Shown here: positions 1-6,203 of the stretch, piece by piece
Layout: the number at the start of each line of letters is the position of its first letter
Numbering within the stretch: the stretch's first letter is position 1
Source: Alcaligenaceae bacterium
Lineage (GTDB): Bacteria; Pseudomonadota; Gammaproteobacteria; Burkholderiales; Burkholderiaceae
Direction of reading: 5' to 3'
DNA length: 7,511 bases
Assembly: GCA_947445495.1 (NCBI GenBank)
Contig: CANFEI010000046.1
Coordinates: 1-7,511 of the forward strand
Translations under genes and position numbers: made by a program
Notes under the pieces: model-generated
What the model was told of the DNA's origin: nothing
Seen by the model: only the letters and a program-made list of their open reading frames with translations
The model's database searches: none

Positions 1-691
1 CCGCGCTTGGAGAGGAAGCGTCGCCTTGAAAGCCCACAAATTTGTTGCTGTCTGCCAGGCCAGTGATTGCGCCGTTCTTGAGCGTCGCCGTGAATGTCCC
101 CGCTTTGACGGCGTAGCGCGTCACGTCGCTGTGCGAGCCTGAAGCGAGGGCAGCGGCTTGATCTAAAAATTTACGTCCGTACGCGATGACTTTGCCGCCA
201 CGCACTGGGTTGTATCCGCCGGCGCGTGTTGCACCGCCGTCCTCGGAGATGGCATCCGTGCCATACAGCGCGTCATACAAAGAGCCCCAGCGAGCATTGG
301 CTGCATTCAGTGCATAGCGAGCATTGAGAACCGGCACCACGAGTTGCGGACCGGCTTGAAGCGCGAGTTCAGCATCAACGTTCGTAGTCGTGGCTTTAGC
401 CTTGTCTGGGATCGGCGCGAGATAACCGATCTTAGTCAGAAACGCCTTATACGCAGGCATGTCCTGAATAGGACCAGGGTGCGCACGATGCCACGCGTCC
501 ATCTCTGTTTGAATCCGCTCCCGTTCGGCGAGCAATGCTGCATTGTTGGGGCCGAGGTCGTGCACGATTGCGTCAAATCCTTTCCAAAAATCAGCACTGG
601 TCACACCAGTGCCTGGAAGAACCTGACATTCGATGAAATCAAAGAGGGGAGTAGCAACCTGAAGGCGGTGACAAGAAGTACGAGCAGTCAT
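1..691 (-). CDS. glcB: Malate synthase G, N-terminal part (cut by window edge)
   Basis: Malate synthase G condenses glyoxylate with acetyl-CoA and water to give malate and CoA, in the cytoplasm, during growth on glycolate, glyoxylate or C2 compounds. The visible 230 residues match the N-terminal part of the long, monomeric G isoform (about 720 residues): VLPGTG near residue 40, then [34 protein letters not shown] near 120-140, [10 protein letters not shown], and [11 protein letters not shown]. The catalytic Arg and Asp and the rest of the TIM barrel lie beyond the window, so completeness cannot be judged. The ATG at 691 is chosen because an in-frame stop lies 36 bp upstream (725-727) and the family N-terminus begins here. 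A weak AAAGG Shine-Dalgarno sits about 10 nt upstream. It follows the cyanophycin synthetase on the same strand after 136 bp and probably has its own promoter. Family assignment is firm. Confidence 0.96.
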   Translation of the reverse strand, partial: MTARTSCHRLQVATPLFDFIECQVLPGTGVTSADFWKGFDAIVHDLGPNNAALLAERERIQTEMDAWHRAHPGPIQDMPAYKAFLTKIGYLAPIPDKAKATTTNVDAELALQAGPQLVVPVLNARYALNAANARWGSLYDALYGTDAISEDGGATRAGGYNPVRGGKVIAYGRKFLDQAAALASGSHSDVTRYAVKAGTFTATLKNGAITGLADSNKFVGFQGDASSPSA

Positions 692-827
692 GCTAGATGA
701 ACCTTTGTTAAAGTGACTTGGAGGTTAAGCCACCCGTAGTGAAAATGGACCGATTGTGTCGAGAACAATGATTTTACTAAGGAATACTGCTCAATATGGC
801 GGTGCCCACGCTAACCAAAGGGTTGGA
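692..827 (-). promoter_or_regulatory. Leader region between the cyanophycin synthetase and glcB
   Basis: This is a 136-bp non-coding gap, AT-richer than its flanks, in which a glcB promoter would be expected. A TAAAAT hexamer on the minus strand (771-776) resembles a -10 box, but I see no good -35 at 16-18 bp. A 5-bp inverted repeat, ATTGT-N7-ACAAT (753-769), could be a regulator half-site pair. No convincing intrinsic terminator follows the synthetase stop: only a weak 4-bp AACC/GGTT pairing occurs near 813-825. Read-through from the synthetase into glcB therefore cannot be excluded. The promoter call is tentative. Confidence 0.3.
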
Positions 828-2996
828 CTAATAAGCAAAAGTAGTGAGGCCAGAGCGGATCTGTTCAGCAGGGATATCTGAGACCCAAGCTGCAGCGGCC
901 GCAGCAAGAAGGGTTTCGAGTAGTTGAGGTGATGTTCGTAAATCAGGCGCGAGCACCTCCAAAGAAAACACCTCAAGACGTTCCTCGCCAAAAATCAGTG
1001 TCACCTGTGAGTTTTGAATGGTGGCCGCGCGTTTGCCGGCCGCAATATGTTCACGCAGTGTCTGGTTTTCAGACGAAACCGCGTAGAAGGTAATGGCGCC
1101 ATCACAATAAGCTGCCATGGCCACGACGTTCTCGTCGGCTGCGTTGAGGATGGCATGGCCTGTCGGTAAAACGACGTCGACTTGCGTCCGAAAGACCTTA
1201 ATGAGGTCTTCGGCGTTCTCAAAGGCGTGATAGGCGACCTCAGGTCGTTTGTAGTCGACTGAATAAGCGACATTGGTCACAATACCCACGCTGCAGCGAT
1301 CGTAGGCAAGTCCTTCTGTCAGGATTTGCATGCCTCGATTTTCAATGACAGCGGCCTCGACCTCTTTGTTGAGCAAGAGTCGTTGCCCTTGTTTCCAGTT
1401 CGCGCTGTCATGCTGGTTTAGCACGCGCTTACCGACGTAGAGTCCTGTTGTGTTCGCCAACCCAACGCACGCGTTACTGTGCTTGAGCAGATGAAAAACC
1501 AGATTGGAAACTTCAGTCGTAGCGCTTGATCCCGTGACGCCAATCAGTGGAATGCTGCCGTTTTCGTCGTCTGGAAAAATATGATCAATGATCGCACGCC
1601 CCACGGGCTGCGACGTGCCTTCTGCTGGTTGCAAATGCATGAGCAATCCAGGCCCAGCGTTGACTTCGACAATGGCTGCACCCTGAGCCAGTAACGGCTT
1701 AGATATATCTTCGGCAACGAGATCGATACCCGCGATATCCAAGCCTACTGCCTTGGCGGCGAGAGCAGCCATTGCAGCGACTTCCGGGTGCACATCACTG
1801 GTGCAGTCGAACGCCACGTTACCGTTTCGTTGGATTAAGACGTCGCGCCCTGCAGGAATAATGCTGTCCGCATCAAAGCCCTGGCGCTTGAGTTCGAGTC
1901 GTGCGGCCGAATCAATGCGAACCGGATTGAGCGGTTGTCCTTCACCTCGTCCACGTCGTGGATCGGAGTTGATCTGTGATGCAATGAGTTCGGTAACCGT
2001 CTGCTTGCCATCACCTGTGACGCTCGCCATTTGTCCTTTGGCTGCCGCCGCAAGCTTGCCACCGACGACCAGTAGCCGATGTTCATTGCCGCGGATAAAA
2101 CGTTCGACCAACACGCCTGAGCCTTCGTCCACCGCGACGTCGTATGCAGCTTCGATTTCTTGTCGAGTTCCTAGATTAATGAAGACGCCGCGACCATGGT
2201 TGCCATCAAGCGGTTTGACCACGACGGGAAGACCGATCTCTTGCGCGGCCTCCCAAGCGTCAGCGGCACTATCTACCGCACGGCCTTGGGGAATCGGCAC
2301 GCCGCACGATTCGAGTAACGATTTGGTCAGATCTTTATCGCGTGAGATTGTTTCGGCAATCGCGCTGGTTTGATCTGTTTCGGCAGTCCAGATGCGTCGC
2401 TGTTTGGCACCATAGCCAAACTGCACGAGATTGCCCGAGCTTAGTCGGATCGCGGGAATCGTTCGATCGTCAGCAGCGAGCACCATGGAAGCGGTACTTG
2501 GTCCAAGGCAGAGATCCTGAGCAAGATCGCGCAGCTCTTCAAGTGCTGCATCAAAATCATAGGGTTGGTCTTCAATCACAGCAAGCACTAAATCTCGTGC
2601 GGTGAGCAGAGAAGCGCGCGTGACGTCTTCTTGCCAGCCGCTGACCATGACTTTATAGACGCCGCGTTCTTCCGTCTCCCGGGCACGTCCGAAGCCATAG
2701 CCAGGAACGCCTGCGAGGTCTTGCAGTGCGAGGGTGACATGCTCGATGATGTGACAAGGCCACGTACCCTCTTTAAGTCGCATCAAAAAACCACCGCGTA
2801 CACCGGGGCTGCAGCGGTGTTCAATCAGGCTTGGCAGTAGGGTGGTTAGCCGCTCATAGAGGCCAGGGACGGTATGAGATGGGCAGTCCTCTAGCTCGCC
2901 GATGTCGATGAGCGCCTCTAGCGTGGCGCAGTAGGTCCAGATGTTTGGACCCCGCAAATAAGTGATTTGCCGAATGACGATGTCGCGCTTGTTCAT
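828..2996 (-). CDS. cphA: Short cyanophycin synthetase (CphA'/CphA2-like) with degenerate Mur-ligase domain
   Basis: Cyanophycin synthetases build multi-L-arginyl-poly-L-aspartate, a nitrogen and carbon store, in the cytoplasm. This 722-residue protein has an N domain (about 1-160, with YLRGPNIW at 13-20 and HIIEH at 82-86), an ATP-grasp domain (about 161-480) and a Mur-ligase-like domain (about 481-722). The ATP-grasp half looks active: SRDKDLTK with K221, VVVKPLDGNHGRG with K261, GIDLVAED with D425, and EVNAGPG with E444 and N446. The Mur half does not. Where CphA1 has GTNGKTT, this has GSSATTE (489-495), with no P-loop lysine. The ETARGG and DHLG-type motifs are also replaced. The chain stops at GLTTFAY, about 150 residues short of CphA1, so the C-terminal lid domain is absent. 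Known CphA2 enzymes polymerise beta-Asp-Arg dipeptides with the ATP-grasp domain alone, and a similar role is inferred here. The ATG at 2996 has an in-frame TAA 33 bp upstream and no other start between. There is no clear Shine-Dalgarno. Confidence 0.93.
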   Translation of the reverse strand: MNKRDIVIRQITYLRGPNIWTYCATLEALIDIGELEDCPSHTVPGLYERLTTLLPSLIEHRCSPGVRGGFLMRLKEGTWPCHIIEHVTLALQDLAGVPGYGFGRARETEERGVYKVMVSGWQEDVTRASLLTARDLVLAVIEDQPYDFDAALEELRDLAQDLCLGPSTASMVLAADDRTIPAIRLSSGNLVQFGYGAKQRRIWTAETDQTSAIAETISRDKDLTKSLLESCGVPIPQGRAVDSAADAWEAAQEIGLPVVVKPLDGNHGRGVFINLGTRQEIEAAYDVAVDEGSGVLVERFIRGNEHRLLVVGGKLAAAAKGQMASVTGDGKQTVTELIASQINSDPRRGRGEGQPLNPVRIDSAARLELKRQGFDADSIIPAGRDVLIQRNGNVAFDCTSDVHPEVAAMAALAAKAVGLDIAGIDLVAEDISKPLLAQGAAIVEVNAGPGLLMHLQPAEGTSQPVGRAIIDHIFPDDENGSIPLIGVTGSSATTEVSNLVFHLLKHSNACVGLANTTGLYVGKRVLNQHDSANWKQGQRLLLNKEVEAAVIENRGMQILTEGLAYDRCSVGIVTNVAYSVDYKRPEVAYHAFENAEDLIKVFRTQVDVVLPTGHAILNAADENVVAMAAYCDGAITFYAVSSENQTLREHIAAGKRAATIQNSQVTLIFGEERLEVFSLEVLAPDLRTSPQLLETLLAAAAAAWVSDIPAEQIRSGLTTFAY

Positions 2997-3023
2997 AATG
3001 CGTGCAAGGATGTTGCCAAGCCC

Positions 3024-3052
3024 ATATTATCGCCGCAAAAGTATCGTCCCAA
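3024..3052 (-). promoter_or_regulatory. Candidate promoter for the cyanophycin synthetase
   Basis: On the minus strand, TTGGGA (3047-3052) lies 17 bp upstream of TAATAT (3024-3029), overlapping an alternative -10, GATAAT (3026-3031). Each box of the spaced pair matches four of six sigma-70 consensus positions. A transcript starting near 3015-3018 would have a leader of about 20 nt before the ATG at 2996. The -35 lies inside the hairpin arm described next, so termination and initiation signals would overlap. The match is modest and could be chance. Confidence 0.25.
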
Positions 3053-3068
3053 ATATCTCTTTGGGACG
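3045..3068 (-). terminator. Perfect 9-bp hairpin after the aldo/keto reductase gene
   Basis: CGTCCCAAA (3045-3053) and TTTGGGACG (3060-3068) form a perfect inverted repeat around a 6-nt loop. It begins 9 bp after the reductase stop. In the minus (gene) direction the stem is followed by ATACTTTTG, a short imperfect U tract. In the plus direction it is followed by GTCTTTTTATT, a better U tract, although no plus-strand gene lies to its left. It is most likely an intrinsic, possibly leaky, terminator for the three-gene operon, limiting read-through into the cyanophycin synthetase. Confidence 0.6.
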
Positions 3069-3077
3069 GTCTTTTTA

Positions 3078-4100
3078 TTAACGTGGTTTGCGCCCTTCAA
3101 CAGGGTATTGGGGGTCGACAAAGCCGTGTGTGGAGGCATAACCGGGCGGCACGAGAGAATTGACCAAGGTTTCGTCTTCTGGCTGTAATTGCACGGCCAA
3201 CGCTGCCACGTAGTCTTTCCATTGCTCAAGCGTGCGCGGACCCCCGATGACACCGCTTAAAAGTTTGTTGTTCAGTGCCCAAGCGATTGCAAACTGCGTG
3301 GCGCTAAGATGACGGCTCTCGGCATGTTTTTTTAGCGCATTCGCGATTTCGAGTGATTCAGGGCGGAACTCTGTTTGATGGATGCGACGATCGCCTCGAC
3401 CCGCTCTACTTTGAGCGTCTGGCTCTACGTTTGGCGCGTACTTTCCGGTTAAGACTCCGCGCGCGAGTGGGCTATAGGCGACAACGCCTACGCCGTAATG
3501 TTCGCAGGCTGGAATGACTTCTGTTTCGATGAGTCGCGTCACCGCGCTGTAAGGGGGTTGACAGACGATGGGCTGGGGAATCCCCATTTTTTTTGCAGTT
3601 TCCACCATGCGGGCAACGCGCCAGCCACGGAAGTTAGAGATCCCGTAATACCGAATCTTTCCCTGCTCGATGAGCCTGGCAAAGGTTGATAGGGTTTCTT
3701 CAATCGGGGTGACCTCGTCATCCTTGTGCATGTAATAGACATCGATCCAGTCAGTGCCCAGACGCTTGAGGCTATTGTCAACTTCGTGTGTGACCCAGCG
3801 GCGCGATAACCCTTTGTCATTGGGCTCTTTGCCGATTGCGTTCGCGACTTTCGTAGCGACCACCCAGCGCGAGCGATCCTGCGCAATCAGGCGGCCGACC
3901 ATGCGTTCTGACTCACCGTTTGCATAATTGTCAGCCGTGTCAATGGCATTGAGCCCCGCATCACGTGTGACTGCCACCATTTCGCGTGCGACGCTCTCGT
4001 CGGTTTGATCGCCAAACATCATTGCGCCCAGCCAAAGTCGGGGTACGCGCAGCCCGCTATGTCCGAGAGTGATGTACTGGGGCGTCGTCGTGTTTGTCAT
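3078..4100 (-). CDS. Aldo/keto reductase family oxidoreductase
   Basis: This is a cytoplasmic NADPH-type aldo/keto reductase of the bacterial YajO/Tas-like group. It should reduce an aldehyde or ketone to an alcohol, or the reverse; the substrate cannot be read from the sequence. The 340 residues cover a whole (beta/alpha)8 barrel. The expected catalytic tetrad is visible: Asp54 in NAIDTADNY, Tyr59, Lys84 in VVATK, and His125 in VYYMHKDD. Other family marks are KIRYYGISNF (148-157), QPPYSAVTR (181-189), VVAYSPLARGVLTGKY (206-221), and a cofactor-phosphate segment near GVIGGPRTLEQ (283-293). The ATG at 4100 is fixed by an in-frame TGA at 4104-4106. No good Shine-Dalgarno precedes it, so translation may be weak or coupled. 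It lies 51 bp after the CitE-like gene on the same strand, suggesting co-transcription. Family assignment is firm; the role in the operon is inferred. Confidence 0.93.
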   Translation of the reverse strand: MTNTTTPQYITLGHSGLRVPRLWLGAMMFGDQTDESVAREMVAVTRDAGLNAIDTADNYANGESERMVGRLIAQDRSRWVVATKVANAIGKEPNDKGLSRRWVTHEVDNSLKRLGTDWIDVYYMHKDDEVTPIEETLSTFARLIEQGKIRYYGISNFRGWRVARMVETAKKMGIPQPIVCQPPYSAVTRLIETEVIPACEHYGVGVVAYSPLARGVLTGKYAPNVEPDAQSRAGRGDRRIHQTEFRPESLEIANALKKHAESRHLSATQFAIAWALNNKLLSGVIGGPRTLEQWKDYVAALAVQLQPEDETLVNSLVPPGYASTHGFVDPQYPVEGRKPR

Positions 4101-4151
4101 GGCTCAATGATGCAAAAAAGGGTGGCTAGGGAAACCGGCGTCCGCACGTTA

Positions 4152-5027
4152 TCACAGGGCGAGCTTAGCAATTTTCTCGCTAATGGCCAGTACCCGTTGG
4201 GCAGCGTACACAATTGGATAGTCGATAAATTGACCGTCTAATTGGATAGACGATGATCCGGCCGCTTCAGCCTCGGCAAAAGCATCGATCACGCGTTGTG
4301 CGCGGGCGACTTGTTCGGGCGTTGGGGTAAAACACCTGTTCGCGACGGCTATCTGGTCGGGGTGGATGCACATCTTTCCCTGATAGCCCAGGTCTTTGAT
4401 ATGCATGGTGGATTGTTCAAAGCCTTCTGCATCCTTTAGGTCAACCCAGACTGTATCAATCGGAGGCTCTTTGCCAGCAGCACGAGACAGTAAAGCGATT
4501 TGATTTCTGTAGGCGAGGAGTTCTAGCTCGTTACGGGACCAGCGCAATCCCAGGTCAAGTGTGAAGTCTCCAGCACCAAAGGCGACGCGACGGATACGTG
4601 AAGTGGTTGCAAGGATACTGGCTAAGTTCGCCAGGCCAAGCGCTGTTTCGATGATTGGCATGAGATCGATACTGCCGGGAGCAAGTCCGCGCTCGCGCTC
4701 AAGCTGTGTGATGAGCCAGTCGGCTGTTTGCGCTTCGCCAGCGTTTTCGACTTTTGGCAGGACCACGCCATCAAGACCGGGTTGGATTGTCTCTTGCAAG
4801 TCCCCATAAGCGTATATCGTCGACAAGGGGTTGACACGAACATACCCCAGGCAGTTGCGCGGCAGCTGCATTGCCTGCACAACCTTTGCGCGGCTGGGGA
4901 TTTTTTCCGACACCGCACAGGCATCCTCAAGATCAAGGATGACCGCATCCGCGCCTAAGGTAAATGCTTTTTCAGTCCGTCGAGGATGATTCGCTGGAGC
5001 GAAAAGAAACGTTCTAAAAGTCCCCAT
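4152..5027 (-). CDS. CitE-like HpcH/HpaI-family CoA-ester lyase
   Basis: This is a cytoplasmic TIM-barrel enzyme of the citrate lyase beta-subunit-like family. Members cleave, form or hydrolyse 3-hydroxyacyl-CoA thioesters such as malyl-CoA and citramalyl-CoA. The 291 residues include RTFLFAPANHPRR (5-17), VILDLEDA (29-36), VRVNPL (63-68) with the substrate-binding Arg64, GVVLPKVE (87-94), PIIETALGL (124-132) with probable metal ligand Glu127, FGAGDFTLDLG (150-160) with probable metal ligand Asp154, and KMCIHPDQI (218-226). No citD or citF partner is nearby, so this is a stand-alone CitE-like protein and not part of a citrate lyase complex. The ATG at 5027 has TAAGG 6 nt upstream. It starts 30 bp after the binding-protein stop, in a probable operon. 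Candidate activities are malyl-, methylmalyl- or citramalyl-CoA lyase or thioesterase; the sequence does not choose among them. Confidence 0.9.
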   Translation of the reverse strand: MGTFRTFLFAPANHPRRTEKAFTLGADAVILDLEDACAVSEKIPSRAKVVQAMQLPRNCLGYVRVNPLSTIYAYGDLQETIQPGLDGVVLPKVENAGEAQTADWLITQLERERGLAPGSIDLMPIIETALGLANLASILATTSRIRRVAFGAGDFTLDLGLRWSRNELELLAYRNQIALLSRAAGKEPPIDTVWVDLKDAEGFEQSTMHIKDLGYQGKMCIHPDQIAVANRCFTPTPEQVARAQRVIDAFAEAEAAGSSSIQLDGQFIDYPIVYAAQRVLAISEKIAKLAL

Positions 5028-5057
5028 GGATGGCCTTAGGTAGAGTGAAGTGGTTGA

Positions 5058-6041
5058 TTAGAGTTCGATGTTTGCGGCTTTTGCAACGACGGCCCATTTT
5101 TTAATTTCGTCTTCGATATACTTTTTAAATTCTGCTGGCGTGCTGCCGACTGGAAAGGCACCGATACCCTCTAGTTGTTTGCGTATATCCGGCGATTTCA
5201 TGATCTCAACCGTTGTTTTAGCCAAGAGATTGATGATGTTAGATGGGGTGCCGGTTGGGGCGAGCAAGCCGCTCCACGAGCTCACTTCAAAGTCTGGAAA
5301 GCCAAGTTCAATCAATGTGGGGACATCCGGAAGTTGTGGCATGCGCTCGCGTCCCGCCACCGCTATCGGACGCAACTTGCCTGCCAGAAGGGTTGTGGTG
5401 ACACCCGAGGCCGTCTTGAAACCGATCCCCACCTGTCCACCGATGACATCGTTCATCGCTGGTGAAGCCCCTTTGTAGGGGACATGCAGTAAGTCGATGC
5501 CCGCGCGTAACTTGAGCATTTCCGCAGCGAGGTGTGGTGAACCGCCAGCGCCAGAAGTTGCGTAGGCTAACTTGCCGGGATTCGCCTTTGCATACGCAAT
5601 TAATTCAGGCAGCGTTTTGAAGGGCTGATCGTTGTTGGCGACAAGGATGCTCGGGGAGGAGACGAGCTGACTAATCGGGATAAAGTCGCGCTGGGTGTCG
5701 TAATTAAGCTTTTTGTACGTTGATAGGTTGGTCGCGTTGGCCACGGTGCCTAAAAAGAGTGTGTAGCCGTCAGGCTTGGCACGCGCTGCCTCTTGCGAGC
5801 CGATATTTGATCCCCCGCCTGGCTTGTTTTCGACGATAAAAGTCTGTCCAAGCGCTTTTTCCAAGCGGTTAGCAATGAGGCGGGCCACGATGTCGGTTGG
5901 GCCGCCCGGTGGGAAGCCAACGATAATCTTGACCGGCCGCTCAGGATATTTGTTTTGTCCAAAGGCTGGTGTGGCGAGCGTCGCAAACGACAGCAGGGCA
6001 CAGGCCAACACACGCTGAATAAGCTGGGGTTTTCCAATCAT
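5058..6041 (-). CDS. Bug/TctC-family periplasmic solute-binding protein
   Basis: This is a tripartite tricarboxylate transporter-type extracytoplasmic binding protein, a family greatly expanded in Bordetella and relatives, that captures carboxylates or related small molecules in the periplasm. With the ATG at 6041 it has 327 residues, the usual family length. A Sec signal peptide is clear: basic start (K4, R10), hydrophobic VLACALLSFATLA, and probable cleavage after AFG28 before QNKYP. Family motifs follow: YPERPVKIIVGFPPGGPTDIVAR (split across 32-54), VENKPGGGSNIG (70-81), KPDGYTL (89-95), HVPYKGASPAMNDVIGGQV (186-204) and LPDVPTL (237-243). An ATG 14 codons upstream (6083) is open, but the 6041 start is preferred because GGAG lies exactly 6 nt before it and the signal peptide then starts normally. 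No TctA or TctB membrane genes are in view, so it is an orphan binding protein, as is common. Ligand unknown. Confidence 0.94.
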   Translation of the reverse strand: MIGKPQLIQRVLACALLSFATLATPAFGQNKYPERPVKIIVGFPPGGPTDIVARLIANRLEKALGQTFIVENKPGGGSNIGSQEAARAKPDGYTLFLGTVANATNLSTYKKLNYDTQRDFIPISQLVSSPSILVANNDQPFKTLPELIAYAKANPGKLAYATSGAGGSPHLAAEMLKLRAGIDLLHVPYKGASPAMNDVIGGQVGIGFKTASGVTTTLLAGKLRPIAVAGRERMPQLPDVPTLIELGFPDFEVSSWSGLLAPTGTPSNIINLLAKTTVEIMKSPDIRKQLEGIGAFPVGSTPAEFKKYIEDEIKKWAVVAKAANIEL

Positions 6042-6047
6042 AAACGT

Positions 6048-6051
6048 CTCC
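6048..6051 (-). promoter_or_regulatory. Shine-Dalgarno fixing the binding-protein start
   Basis: GGAG on the minus strand, 6 nt before the ATG at 6041. It favours this start over the upstream in-frame ATG at 6083, which has no comparable site and would put 14 extra residues before a normal signal peptide. Confidence 0.8.
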
Positions 6052-6193
6052 AAAATATTTTTTGCACGATACCATGGGCGCATACTTCTTGGTGCATCGG
6101 TGCAAGAGGTGGGCCCGATGGTAGGCTCGATCGCGGCAGGGGGCGTAGGTTATAGTCGATCCACGACTTTTCGCTTGATTTACAGCGTATTTT

Positions 6194-6197
6194 GGAG
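6194..6197 (+). promoter_or_regulatory. Shine-Dalgarno fixing the aminotransferase start
   Basis: GGAG lies 6 nt before the ATG at 6204. A longer reading would begin at a TTG (6192-6194) that overlaps this site itself, so the ATG is the credible start. Confidence 0.85.
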
Positions 6198-6203
6198 AAA
6201 AAC

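Larger units (their letters stand above)
6042..6203. promoter_or_regulatory. Divergent intergenic control region
   Basis: This 162-bp gap between the divergent binding-protein and aminotransferase genes must carry both promoters. I see a TATAGT box on the plus strand (6151-6156), overlapping a TATAAC-like box on the minus strand, but no good -35 for either. Two inverted repeats could be operators: CTTCTTG-N11-CAAGAGG (6085-6109, one G-T mismatch), whose centre repeats GGTGCA, and AGTCG-N5-CGACT (6154-6168), which overlaps the TATAGT box. The 11 bases TATTTTGGAGA precede both start codons (6188-6198 plus, 6047-6057 minus). The region assignment is sound; the individual sites are guesses. Confidence 0.5.

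Noticed and set aside
344..700. A 118-codon open frame on the plus strand
   Set aside because: It is antisense to the clear malate synthase G coding region and its translation shows no family motif.
753..769. ATTGT-N7-ACAAT inverted repeat upstream of glcB as a defined operator
   Set aside because: Arms of only 5 bp are too short to claim, and no regulator family can be assigned. It is mentioned only as part of the leader region.
1753..2373. A 206-codon open frame on the plus strand, and other long frames inside the cyanophycin synthetase gene
   Set aside because: They lie wholly antisense to a conserved gene. Their products are rich in Ser, Arg, Pro and Ala with no recognisable motif, as expected from codon bias.
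4152..5027. Citrate lyase beta subunit (true CitE of the CitDEF complex)
   Set aside because: No citD, citF, citC or citX-like gene is adjacent, and the context is a Bug-type operon, so a stand-alone CitE-like enzyme is more likely.
5997..6011. Possible lipobox (VLAC, Cys14) in the Bug/TctC signal peptide
   Set aside because: Leu at -2 is unfavourable, the cysteine lies near the start of the hydrophobic stretch, and a good AFG signal-peptidase I site follows later.
6042..6083. A 14-residue N-terminal extension of the Bug/TctC protein starting at 6083
   Set aside because: The upstream ATG lacks a Shine-Dalgarno and would bury the signal peptide. The ATG at 6041 has GGAG at ideal spacing.
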